Shown here: piece by piece, positions 45,297 to 57,200 of the stretch | Layout: every line of letters starts with the position of its first letter | How positions within the stretch are numbered: position 1 is the stretch's first letter | NCBI GenBank assembly: GCA_015039465.1 | Contig: MU130624.1 | Span: forward strand, 238,840-302,839 | Reading direction: 5' to 3' | Source of the DNA: Phlegmacium glaucopus | Lineage: Eukaryota; Basidiomycota; Agaricomycetes; Agaricales; Cortinariaceae | DNA: 64,000 nt | The notes under the pieces: generated by a model | The model's database searches: none | What the model was told of the DNA's origin: nothing | What the model saw: the letters and a program-made list of their open reading frames with translations, nothing else | Program-made: the position numbers and the translations under genes

Positions 45297-45872
45297 ATGG
45301 GTCGTCTACGCCGTTCTAGAGTCCATAACGCACGTAGAGACGTCCACAGGGCATCCAGAACTCGAGTTAGTGCCTTTAATGTATACTATTCAACCCTTGC
45401 TAATGGAAATCTAGGTTAGGACTCGAGATTTAGACCTGATCCAACTGATAGACTTGGATCCAAAAGTCAGAGCTTTTTTTTGCCCCCAATGTCCGACATC
45501 AATCTTAATGGAAACCATATAGAACAGGGCAGCTTTAGAGTCACAACCTATCGATTATGAGAAACCAGGACTTGGTCAACATTATTGTGTTGAATGCGCA
45601 AAGTTAGTTCTTCTCCCAAAACTGCTTTTTCGAATCCAAAGGTCATCACAACCTTGACACTCAATATCTTTTGTAACAGATATTATGAGACGGATGCTGC
45701 ACTTCAATCACATTGGCGGAGTAAAATTCATAAAAGGAGATGCAAGCAGTTGCGAGAACCGGTTTATACGATTGAGGAATCTGAGCGTGCTGCGGGACTT
45801 GGAAGAGAGATGAAGCGACCGACGATGACTACAGTCACAGACTCTTTGGAGATTATGGTTGACTATGTATGA
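45297..45872 (+). CDS. Bud20/ZNF593-like C2H2 zinc finger protein, copy 3
   Basis: Same organisation as copy 1: MGRLRRSRVHNARRDVHRAS in the first exon, VRTRDLDLIQ after a 49-bp intron, a 3-part middle ending GLGQHYCVECAK, and the zinc finger exon ending in TGA at 45872. Here the probable acceptor of intron 2 (CTTTAGAG before TCACAACC) is present and keeps the frame: DPK joined to SQPIDYEKPG. This copy is therefore the best candidate for the functional gene. Role in 60S ribosome export is known for the family. Confidence 0.75.
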
Positions 45873-47218
45873 TGTGTATTTTTTAATCATTTTTCCGTTG
45901 ATTTTTTGTGGCGTGCCGACAGGAATGCTCTTTCTACAATCCACCATCCATTAGAGCCCATCATCGATAACATTGGTTATCGTTCCATCTGCGCCTATGT
46001 TGCATTCTTCCGACACTATAGGCTTGTGTGTCCTTCGCTCTTGTATTGCTCGCTGAGGTAGTCTTTACTGTACAGAATATATCTGACACTTTTTCGGTAG
46101 GTATTGAAATCAATAAATTCATGATTAATAGTAAATACAGAAAATTCTGGGTTTACAAAGCAAGTCGGTGGCTATCATCATGATCTGGGAGTATCTGGGC
46201 AGTTATAATGCTTCTAGTGTACTGTACAATGAACTAGGAGTCCTGTGGGCAATTTATAAGGTCTGCTAAAGCGTTAGTAGCAAGAACACCATGAGAAAAT
46301 GAAATAGATCCAGATTTCTAGGGAAAATGAATTAAATTGGAAGGGGGAGAATAATATCTGACGTACTGGATGAGGAGCCAACATGGAGTTGGTGGTCGTA
46401 GTTGGAGGGGCAGAGGTAGTTGGTGGGTCTGGGTAAATGTCGTCGTCGTCGTCGTCGATGTGGATGATGGTGGTGTCGAGGGTAGGCAGGTGGCAGCACT
46501 GTTTCAACCTTCCGTTTCTTAGTTTTTGATGCTGGTTTTTCTTCTGAGTCATGCTTTCATTTGAATTTTTCTTACCTGGGACAGTGCATATATTAGGATG
46601 CTGCGCCCGTATCTGGGCATAAAGGGTTCTACCGCAATATTTTTTCAGTGGGTATATGCGCCGAAAGCAACCGAAAAGAGCATTTAACGCACTTTTAAAT
46701 ACCTAAATCATGTTCTGCAGTACTGCAGTATTCTCCGCTGTCCTGCTAATTTTCTCTACAAGATCACGGTATAAGCTATTAGCCATTTCACAAGGGCCAG
46801 ATGAGCTTGGCCCAGAACTTTCCAGCCTGTGCGAGCGAGAATCAAAAGAGCTTGAAAAGAGCCTGTCACAGGTGTTGCCCAGAACGCTGAGAGATGTCTG
46901 GGAACTGGGAACTATACAGGGACATGTTTAGAGCCTAGTAGCCTAGATATATGAAGCGACAAACGTTAGAAACAAGAAGTACGCATGTGGATAGCCTTCA
47001 GAATTGAAAATGAAAATACATTAACCACATTACATAAGTAATTCAGGGACTGCATAAAGCGCCTCGTTATAATAACGTTTTGTGGTAAGGAAACTGTCTT
47101 AAGGAGATCTCTTTTGTGATACAGCACTTTGAGGTTTTTTGTAAAGTTCAACGCAGAATCCACCAATCTCAAAAAATTTCACGACATAAAATAGATTGAT
47201 TTGGATTTGATCATCATT
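45873..47218. other. Intergenic, no gene seen
   Basis: The first 190 bp repeat the 3' flank of the other Bud20-like copies. A (TCG)n/(GTC)n-type tract at 46440-46460 encodes an Asp run on the minus strand inside a 92-codon frame (46274-46552) that I would not call a gene. A 73-codon frame at 46710-46931 (+) is unrecognised. Confidence 0.45.
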
Positions 47219-47537
47219 TGTAACGAAAAGATAAGCCAGTGACTGTGAAGTGACTGAAGTTTGATTTCGTCACACTAGAGGAACCTCGAAAGACGGTTTA
47301 AGACTTTAAGATTCGCTAAGTCTATTTACATTTTGGTTCGTCGTTTATATACCAATAAAATAGCCACAATAAACAAATAGAAAGATAGAATAATAATCAA
47401 AATCAAAGGGACATAAAGAATGACCTTGGTCAGGTCTTTTGGTGATCGAGTGATCAATATAAAAGAAATACGAAAGAAGATAAGATAAGATAAACTTGAA
47501 ACACACGTGCAGTTACTCTTATAACAGATTCGTTACA
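47219..47537 (-). repeat. 3' LTR of the Gypsy element
   Basis: Ends are TGTAACGAA and TTCGTTACA, an inverted repeat of 9 bp with TG...CA. On the inner side it adjoins the purine-rich tract. Length is 319 bp. A diverged relative is at 30087-30301. Confidence 0.8.
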
Positions 47538-47568
47538 CTCGCCCTCCAGATCGCGTTAAGGACGAGAT

Positions 47569-50500
47569 CTATTCTTCTAGGACATCGCTGGGACCAGAAT
47601 TCTTGGTGAGAATACTCGGGTCGATGGTAGATGGTCCGGTAGTATCCATAGAATTGTTGGTAGCAAAGTTGGAAGTGGACTGATCCGCGGAATTGGTAAA
47701 GAGAGTTAATGGGTCATCGAGAGTATGTTGAGAGGAAGAAACATGACGGTCGGAGGCATACGACCCCATTGAGACCTGGTCGTTATATTCTTCGGTCATT
47801 GGTGTGGCGATAGGGTCGAAACGGCGACTCTGATGGCGACGACTTTTCTCTTTTCCAAATTTTCCGAATAAATTGTTACGTTTTTCTTCGCGCTGGTCGT
47901 AGTGGTCACGACTTTTCTTGTTTCGGTAAGCATGGATGGTAGCGTAATCTTCGAAGACGAGAGCTTGGCCTTCAGTAAGACGACGAGGACCTGGCAATCC
48001 ACACTGTTCCGGGGTGATGAAGAAATCTTCCAAGTAGACTGGGCTGAGAGACTTTTGGGCGTAGTCTGGGTCCTCGTCTGGAGCATAAATAGATAAAATT
48101 CGAAGGTCATGAGGATAAGAACCGGTATTAAAAGTAGTGGCAAAGACGTGATAGCCGAGAGGGACTTTGGCGCGCGTCAAATCCTTTCCATCACAGATAT
48201 ACTTGTCAAAATCAAGGTAGGTCATGATCTGACCAACGTGAAGACGAGTAGGTTGTTGGTCGTTGTCGAACATGAGATATTCGGTTTTCTTGTGGCGAAT
48301 AAAATGTGGATGTGTGATCCCTTGCAACGGACGCATATCGAAATAAAGAATGTCGATTGATGGGTTATGGATGGGTAATGTGATGTCAGACGAATGCGAA
48401 GTCTGATGGGGGAAGAAAGGAAGAAAGAATGTCGACAGTAGGGATAAGGCGTCGAATATATATGCGGTTTCTTGAATAGAGGTGATCGAAATTTGATCGA
48501 AAGAGTCGGCGGATGGGAGCGGAGTGGAAAATGGAGGGCTCAGTGAGAGGGCCCCTAGGAAGACCTGAGGGTCTTCCCGTGGTGGACTACCCTTTCCTTT
48601 GGGTAGTTCTGCTATAGTTTTCACGCCTAGTAGTTCGAAATATTCGTCGAGCGCCTGTACGTGCCGAATTTGATAATACGGCATCCATGTGATGTCACCT
48701 GTTTTCCAGTGTATTTCAAACACGGCATCCTCTGCCGACCCATGATGTGACTTAATAGCGTCAACTGCCCATTCGTCATCCGTGGTGGACCCTTCTCCTA
48801 TTTGAGTATCCATCCTGCCGGGGAATAGTCTATCATCGTTAGGTACATGTAACCTTAACAAAGATGCGTGAAATACATCATGTAATCCCCGTTGTTTTAA
48901 GTGTGCAGGTAACTCAATCTTAAATGATTGATTATTAAAATCTTTAAGAATTTTGTAAGGTCCGATGTACTTCGGAATAAATTTTCGGGCCAATCCTTTG
49001 GCAAATTTGATATTTTTTGTAGATAGGTATATGAAATCCCCTGTCTCAAAAGGAACTTCCTGCCTTTTTCTATTAGCGTCTCTGGTTTGTTTAACACGAG
49101 AGGCTATAATACTATCATGCGCAGCTATAAGCGCTAGCTTTCTTTTCTCTGCAAAAATTCAAACATTGGAATATTCGGTTGATTTAGCCGAATTCCAAAT
49201 CATAGTTCTCGGCATTCTGCCAGTATTTAGGAAAAACGGCGCATAGCCAGTGCTTCCTGACCAAGCTGAATTAATGGCAAATTGAATCATGGGTAATTTT
49301 CCTACCCAGTCTTTTTGATTTGGGCTAATGCATTGCCTTAGCATTTGTGTGACGGTTCTATTTGCACGTTCCGTTGATCCATCCGTTTCTGGATGGTATG
49401 CACTTGACATTTTCAATGTCGTTCCTATTAATTTATGCAAATGCTTCCAAAAGGTACTAGTGAATAACACATCGCGGTCACTAATAATATTTTTTGGTAA
49501 ACCGTGATGCTTATATATGTTTTCAAACATCAATTCTGCCAAATCTTGTGCAGTATAGTTTATTCGGCTAGGTATTAACTCAACCATAGCTGTAAGTAAG
49601 CATATCACGACGGTGATAGAATCAAATGTGCCATCACGGTTGCTTGAAACAGGTAAAGGTCCTACGAAATCTATTCCTATTGAATCCCACAGCGCTGATG
49701 GCACAGCCAATGGATTTAATAAACCATAGGGTTTTTGATTGCTCGGCTTGCTTCGTTTACAAGTGACACAGGTATCACAGTAAGCTTTGGTGTCGGATAC
49801 CATATCCTTCCACCATACATTGTCCCTTAAGTAATTTAGGGTTTTACTAGCTCCCAAATGAGCCAATATTGAATGTGCTTCCGAAATAATTATTTCGCGC
49901 ACACTTTTTCCTTTTACCAATATTTTAGGTATACACAATAGTTCTTTTCCCGGTACTTTTAGATAGACTAAATCATTTCTTACTTCAAAATTTCTGAAGT
50001 CCTTCGGTTTTTCTATGACCGATTTAAACAAATTGTCTTCCTGGTACCGACCTCTCAATTCTTTGAGCAGGTCTAATCCATCACTGCTTTCGAGTATTAC
50101 GTCCGTGAAGGTATCAGATCGCGTTTCTGCTGGATCAAGATCAACTTCGACGTCGACATCAATGCTATTTTCGGTCTTTTGTTGTATTTCAGCCGCATTC
50201 TCGCCCTCCGTTCGTTTCTGAGGTCGAGGACCTTTCAGAACGAACTTATCTCTCATCCGCTTGGCGAAAGCTTTTGAAGTTTCAGGTTCACCCGTACTCT
50301 CTTCAACAGGATGTTTCTGTTGACGAACGCGACGCGTGGCTACTACTGCATCCGTACCAGCCAGCAACACTCTATTTGACACGACGGCGTCGTCGTTGAC
50401 AATGTCATGGTATGTGAATTCGCTCGCTGCCCTCTCTGTTCCTTTTGCATCATTCGAATACATTCTAGATAAAGCATCCGCTAGGACGTTCTCACTTCCT

Positions 50501-51546
50501 GCAGCATATACCACCTCAAAGACAAAAGAACTTATTTTCTCCAACCACCTGGCCTGGCGCCCGGAGATATTCTTCTGATTTAGTAAGTAAATCAATCCTT
50601 TATGGTCTGTTACCCATTTAAAATGGACTCCTTGCAGAATATCCTTGTGGCGAAGCATTGTTTCGACACCGGCTAACATTTCGATCTCGTGTACTGGATA
50701 GTTTCTCTGGGCAGCATTCAGTTTTGCCGAATAAAACGCAGCTATGTGGGCCGTTTTCCAGTCCTTACCCTGACTGATAACACCTGCTATTCCTGTAGAA
50801 CAGCCGTCCGTTACCATCCAAACAGGTGCCGAACCTTTCTCATATGAAATCGGTCGCCTGCTATGCTCCCGCGCGTTATGCGTCAATCTTTTGATTTCTT
50901 CAAACGCGCGGTGCTCTGTGTACCCCCAACAAAAAGGCACTGCATCTCCGGTTACTGCGCTCAGTATTCCCATTGGAATTCTAACATTCGGTATATCATC
51001 TGCCAAATATCCCACAGACCCTATGAAGCCCCTCAATAGGTCCCTATTTGTAGGTACTTTCCACGTTAACACACTATCCACTTTTTCTGGATCCATACGA
51101 ATTCCATCCCCATCAATTACACGTCCAAGTAACTTTAATTCCTCTAACAGGAACCGAAGCTTTCCTTTACTAAGGTACAATTTTTCCGTTCTCAACACTT
51201 CCATTGCAGTCTTACAATGTTCTATATGGTCTTTTAGCGTATCCGAATATATTATAATATCATCGAGATATACGTCGAGAAACCGACCTAGGTACGGTGA
51301 GAATATATAGTTCATCAAAGCTTGGTACGTTGCTGGAGCATTACAATCCCCCATCTGTAGAACTAAGCTGACCATATTGCCATCTGGCGTGGTCACAGCT
51401 GATCGTTCGACGTGTTCTGGAATAATCCTAATCTGTTCGTATGCTGCTGTCAAGTCAAGTACCGTCCGAAACGGCTTAGCAGCTACTCGACGTAATACTC
51501 CTTCAATATCTGGTAAAGGTGAGGTCATTTTATGAGGAATTGCCAA
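47569..51546 (-). CDS. Gypsy Pol: reverse transcriptase, RNase H, integrase; one in-frame TGA
   Basis: Single frame from 51546 to 47569 apart from TGA at 49159-49161. RT: HKMTSPLPDI, LDLTAAYEQIRI, the active site YLDDIIIYSD. RNase H: WMVTDGCSTGIAGV, TDHKGLIYLL. Integrase: zinc-binding H...H...CDTCVTC, then the DDE core DSIGIDFVGPLP, SDRDVLFTS and HPETDGSTERANRT. After the TGA (FAEKRKL context, where CGA/Arg would be expected) the frame continues through KYIGPYKILKDF, HDVFHASLLRLH and a DAVFEIHWK-type chromo-like segment. It then has an unusual extra part of about 300 residues (YFDMRPLQGITHPHF to the end). The start at 51546 is a contig edge; the true frame continues upstream. Not a current autonomous copy unless the TGA is read through. 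Confidence 0.9.
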
Positions 51547-53478
51547 AGTGTTGGAATGGGTCCACTATCAGACTTCGCGACCCCGTCCTCGGCGACAGGT
51601 GGTCTATCCTCTAAATTCCAATGAGCTACGGTAGCTCTAGGACTGTAGGAGTATTAATCTCTAGTGAATCAGTTAAAACTCTAGTGCTATGTATTTAGTT
51701 CATAATTGTTACACTTTAAGTTAGACCCCTTAACCATACGATTTTTTGCGCGAGCATAGGATCCAAATTTTCTAGGGTAGTCTCCCCTAATAATAGGAGA
51801 TTACCTCCTAGGATCTTATAACCATCGTTCCGTAGACGACAAATTACCGTAAGTGAGAGTAAAGGGCTTACATTCTGGCCTTTGAGTTAGCCTAAAGGTT
51901 AAGGTATACATGAACTTTTTGAAACCTTCAAGTTGAATATAATAACAGTTGCTGCTAAACTCAGACTATAGTCTCTATCTTTTCTCGGAAAACCTTCTGA
52001 GTAGCAAATTAGACTATGTCACCATAACCTTTGCGTAGAGCTTCCTACTAGAAAAGATGTTTTCTATATAACCCATAGTTTTTGTACCAATGGTAGGCTA
52101 TGGCCATCCCATACTTCTGGGAATATCGCTTAATGGCTGAAACCAGCAGCTTCTTCTGCTGCTCCTTCCCTGTTGAAATCTTTCTTAACCTCAACGCAAT
52201 AGCTCTACGGTCGGTATAGGGCCACTGCCGCATGGGCGCCTAGGTTGTATGCATCATCCTCTTATGGCAAAAGCATATTTACAAATACTACCGCACCACG
52301 CGTATATGCTATCCTATGTCCCAAAACTTAGGATGGACAGAACCTTATAGTAGTCAACCCTTCTAAAAAGGGATCCTTTCACCAAACGTCTTGCGACATA
52401 CCGTTTGCGTCCGCTCCTGCGTGGGACCCTATAACGGCTACTCACCTACGTTGTAAAAGGTACCGTACGATGCTGAAATCTCCTATTGACATCGACAATG
52501 TTCTTTTAAAGTAACCTTTGGTTATATAGACCGCTACTGCTACTATCACTACTACTAAGCCTGCTACTGTTAACCAGGCTAACCTCACTAGAACTACTTA
52601 AGTCACTACTACTTCGCCTCCCGCGTAACGATAATTCGCGCAACTTGCCATAAGTTCAGCTGTTTTTATTTATACAGCTATAAGTTGCTTTGCGCCGGTC
52701 TTATTTTCTGCACCGTCCAGATAATGACGGGTTTGGGTAGCAAAATGCCCACTTATATTTGCCTTTAGGTCAAGCCCGCGATCAGCTAAGCCCTAGCAAT
52801 CCGCTAAAGTAGAGCAGCTGCCACCACCTAGTTAATTTCTATTTTTTCTTGCATGACAGTTTCGGGTAACCTGACGTCGACCGTCAAGTTCCGAGCTCTA
52901 GGTTTTAGTTAAGTTGTCAGTTACATCTGAACCGAATAGTCTCATATTTATCGCGTGCTGCAAAATTGCATCATTTAGACTTCCTAATGCTACGATAAAA
53001 TCCTTGTGGGACCTATATAGTCGTGGTTCATACGTAGCCCAACTTAGGTCGTTCTTAATACTATCCCTCACTGCTTGGAAATGGATAATGAAGCTCGCTA
53101 CTATGCTTCATAAACAACAGGCGATATAGACGAAATCTGCGACTTCACTATTCGCGCGCACTCCTTAACTACTGTATGCGCCTTGGAAACACGGCGTTTC
53201 AGCTCCTTTGCCTAGACGGAGGTAATTCTCGGTAATTAGTACGTTAAGGCAATTAACTACTCCCCTTTTGGATGGTTACCGCTCGCAGAGCAACGGGACT
53301 TTATAAGTCCCTAGTCACCTTACTCTTTTCTCTGCGAATAAACTTCAGTCCGTCTACCTTCTACTGTTGTCGTTCCTTGTGCCATGGTTACAATAACTAA
53401 GGTTTTGGTGTATTTGGTTTTCTACGCGTCCTCAACTCTTGACATTAACTAGACGCACTCGCCTTGTTTTTGTGCCAC
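51547..53478. other. Mirror segment 2: Gypsy gag-end/protease region written backwards
   Basis: None of the six ordinary frames is long here. Complemented without reversal and read left to right, all 1932 bases form one open frame of 644 codons without a stop. It contains an aspartic protease: ALVDSGSLGDF near 52771-52810 and YDAILGTPW near 52987-53015. It ends ELRTVIDLRERNKNTV, which joins in frame to LAIPHKMTSPL at 51546 of the RT. So it is the missing upstream part of the same Pol polyprotein. An acidic Asp-rich stretch precedes the protease. Interpreted as assembly artefact; no ordinary annotation applies. Confidence 0.95.

Positions 53479-53503
<25 letters not shown>
53479..53503. other. 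Second run of exactly 25 A at a contig junction
   Basis: Lies between mirror segments 2 and 3. Same length as 41876-41900. Confidence 0.8.
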
Positions 53504-53509
<6 letters not shown>

Positions 53510-54254
53510 GTGTGACGTGCCTAGACCTTATGTCGGTGTCCCCTCACACTCCGTCTCGACTTCCCTGTGAGTCGTGGTCAGACCAGACGACAAAAGAGAA
53601 GATTACCACATATATAACACAGACGTAGACTACTAACGTGACGTTCCTAGACCTTATGTCGGTGTCCTCTTACACTTCACCTCGACTTTCCTGTACTTGT
53701 ACCAGAGATGAAACGACAGAAGAGAGGACTGTCATGTGTATAACACAGACGTAGAAAACTAGTGTGACGTTCCCAGACCTTATATCAGTGTCCTGTCACA
53801 CTCCGTCTCGACTTTCCTATAAAACCTCAAGAGTCGAGACGACAGAAGAGAGGACTACCGGACGTGTAACACAGATGTAGACCAGTATTGTGACGTTCCT
53901 AGACCTTATGTCGGTGTCCTCTCACACTTCGTCTCGACTTTCCTGTAAGTCCTAGTCAGATGAGACGACAGAAGAGAAGACTACCATACGTGTAACACAG
54001 ACGTAGACTCCTATTATGACGTTCCTAGACCTTGTGTCGGTGTCTTTTCACACTCCGTCTCGACTTACCTGTATGTAGAGAAGGTAGATACAGACTAGTG
54101 TCAGTTAATGGACTAAATGGTAGTTAAGGACTACCACAAAAATAGGTGGTAGTACAAGTACCGTCTGAAGTCGAGAGTAATGTCCGTAGTAAGGAAGTCT
54201 ATATAGTTCTGTTTTATAGGGTGTGGTACTTGGAGGTATTTTAAACCTAAGGTA
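53504..54254. other. Mirror segment 3: letter reversal (no complement) of 39954-40704
   Basis: Coordinates add to 94208. I compared 53506-53545, 53701-53717 and 54096-54254, and all matched; the first two bases (53504-53505) differ. Complemented without reversal it reads as WD40 coding sequence and the C-terminal tail of the NACHT-WD40 gene. It is the true left-hand neighbour of 54255, written backwards. Confidence 0.95.
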
Positions 54255-57200
54255 AGATGCAGACACAATATGCATACCATCAGGAGAGAAGACAGCAGAT
54301 TTGACATATCTGGAATGTCCTCTCAGCTCTGCACCACCCTCTCCTGTGGCTGTATTCCATATCCTTGCAGTTTGATCAGAAGATGCAGACACAATATGCA
54401 TACCATCAGGAGAGAAGACAGCAGAGAAGACCCATCCTAAATGTCCTTTCAGCTCTGCCTCACACTCTCCTGTGGCTGTATTCCAGATCCGCGCAGTAGT
54501 ATCATAAGATGCAGACACAATGTACATACCATCAGAAGAGAAGACAGCAGACAAGACTGGTGCTGAATGTCCTTTCAGCTCTGCTTTACACTCTCCTGTG
54601 GCTGTATTCCAGATCCTTGCAGTGTTATCATGAGATGCAGAGACAACATGCATACCATCAGAGGAGAAGACAGCAGAGTGGACCTCTTTTGAATGTCCTT
54701 TCAGTTCTGCCTCACACTCTCCTGTGGCTGTGCTCCAGATCCTTGCAGTGTTATCATAAGATGCAGACACAACATGCATACCATCAGGAGCAAAAACAGC
54801 AGAGTGGACCTTATTTGAATGTCCTTTTAGTTCTGCCTCACATTCTCCTGTGGCTGTCTTCCAGATCCTTGCAGTGTGGTCTGCAGATGCAGACACAATA
54901 TGCATACCACTAGGAGAGAAGACAGCAGAGCAGACTGATGCTGAATGTCCTTTCAGCTCTGCCTCACATTCTCCTGTGGCTGTCTTCCAGATCCTTGCAG
55001 TGTGGTCTGCAGATGCAGACACAATATGCATACCATCAGGAGAGAAGACAGCAGAGCAGACTGATGCTGAATGTCCTTTTAGCTCTGCTTCACACTCTCC
55101 TGTGGCTGTCTTCCAGATCCTTGCAGTGCAATCATCAGATGCAGACACAATATATATACCATCAGGAGAGAAGACAGCAGAGCAGACTGATGCTGAATGT
55201 CCTTTCAGCTCTGCCTCATGCTCTCCTGTGGCAGTATTCCAGATCCATACAGTGTGTTCATCAGATGCAGACACAATGTGCCTACCATCAGGAGAGAAGA
55301 CAGCAGAGTGGACTTCTTCCGAATGGCTCAGAACTGCTTCAGTGAAGCTCCATGCTTTTCTCCTTCCAATACAGAGCTTCCATGGACAATCCATCCTACT
55401 TCCATATGTTTTCCAAATCTCTGAATTTTGTGGCAACCAAACTAATGCTGAAGGACATCCTTCCAGACTGTTTATTTTAATAAATTCATAATTTTCTTTC
55501 AGGAACCTTTTAGCATCAATCATTGTCATTTTCAACAGCCTCTGGGCCTAGTTTGTTTTATAAGTCCAACTTATCTGCAGAAAAATGATTACTTACATCA
55601 TTTACCCATCTTTCTAGTGTATGCAATGAATGCATTGCTATTTCCAACTTTCCTAAAATACTCAAACAATCCATCCATTGCAGAAGATGTCTTTGGAAAA
55701 ACTGCTTCAATGTATCAACTTCATTGTTGTTGTCTGAAAATGTGAAATGTGAAACCCAGCTACCACAAGCATATGCAAGAGATTCAGAAATGTCTTCACA
55801 TCTCCTTTCTGCCAAGTAAGATACTCTTTCTTTCTCTGCCCATTCCCTCTCCATCAAGGACAGACACTGAAGTGCTAGATGCTTATGTGAAGCACAAGGG
55901 TCAAAATAATACTTTGAGGAAAGAATTTGATTACTGATGAAATCATAGAAGGAGGCATGGAATAGTGATATGGGTATATTAGGATCTTGAGATGGGATAT
56001 ATATCAAGGAATGAAGTGAAGAAAGAGCAGCCTCAGCATGTTCTATGGGCATACACATTAAAGCACTGATAGCAGTCATAGAAAGAGGATTATAGGCATA
56101 TACAACAGCTTGAAGTATTTTGTCTATATTTAACCTCTCCTTTTGATTTGTAAAGGTATATGCAGCATCCAAAATTCTTTTATAAAGAAGATCCAGTGGA
56201 TGAGTTAGACCAGATGTTGTTTCCAATGACATATTAACTATGTCTGAAAGTCGCTGAGGCATGCTAGAGCTACCCCTCTGAGCAATATATTTGCAGACAG
56301 TGGCTGCATATATGAACAAAGTGCCAGACATGCTGACAAGGCTTTCAAGTTCAGCCTGAGGAGGCCAATTATGCCTATTGTACTTCACTTGCAGCCAAGC
56401 TTTGATGTAAAGCTCAATATCACCCTTCACAATCTCCTTTTCAACCTCATGAAGGATGAATTTTAAATCACCCAGAGAATCACCAAAAGTCTCTTTCACC
56501 ACTATTTCTGGACGACTAGTGATGAAGAACTTCAATGGGAGAGATGCACTGTGCTTTAAGATCATAGAGAGCAACTCAGCCACAAGAGACTGGTCAGAAC
56601 ACTCATCCAGAGCATCAAGAACAATAACTGGGACAACTACTATATCTCTGGTATCCCTGTATGCAGTGGTGAGTGGTCTAACAATGAAATTCAGGAATTG
56701 TTTGCCAATTCTCCAAGATGAGCAGTCAGAATTGGTTTCCACTGCATCCAAGACCAGAGGAGATAGAGGGGGAAGATACCTGGCCAACTGAAGAGCAATG
56801 GTGGGGATGATACAACGGACATCACTGGTATCAACCCGGAGATGAGAAGCAAAAAAGGTACCACCAAGGGATCTCTTTTCATCAAGGATTTCACTGAATG
56901 AATAAGCGATTGTTGTTTTGCCGGTTCCAGCCATCCCGTTGAGCCAGTATACCTTTTTAGTCGTATTATCACTTGCCCACATCCGTAGTTTGTCAAGGAT
57001 CGCTGTGCGCGTGTTCTCTGTGCATGCATTGCGAGGAGCAGGGGATGACGCGTCGTATTCTGCAAATTGAGCACGCGGCAAGAGTTTCTCATGTAGTGCA
57101 TTCTATGAGGTTCAATTAGCCATTAATAAAGCTCTACTTTGAAGATTATATACGCTCACAAGGATTCGAGTCTTCGAATTCTCATTTCCATCCGCATTGG

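Larger units (their letters stand above)
47219..51546 (-). mobile_element. Ty3/Gypsy LTR retrotransposon, 3' two thirds
   Basis: On the minus strand: RT, RNase H, integrase, a C-terminal extension, a purine-rich tract (GGAGGGCGAG) and the 3' LTR. The 5' continuation (gag/protease) is present only as mirror-written sequence in 51547-53478; the 5' LTR is absent from the window. The element is truncated at 51546 by the contig edge, not by biology. Confidence 0.9.

Noticed and set aside
46274..46552. Minus-strand frame with an Asp run and Pro/Thr-rich part
   Set aside because: Explained by a short trinucleotide tract (GTC/GAC); no domain and no clear splice partners.
54105..54254. C-terminal end of the WD40 frame reading YLRFKIPPSTTPYK
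   Set aside because: It lies in mirror segment 3 and is an artefact; the real continuation is at 40704 and below.
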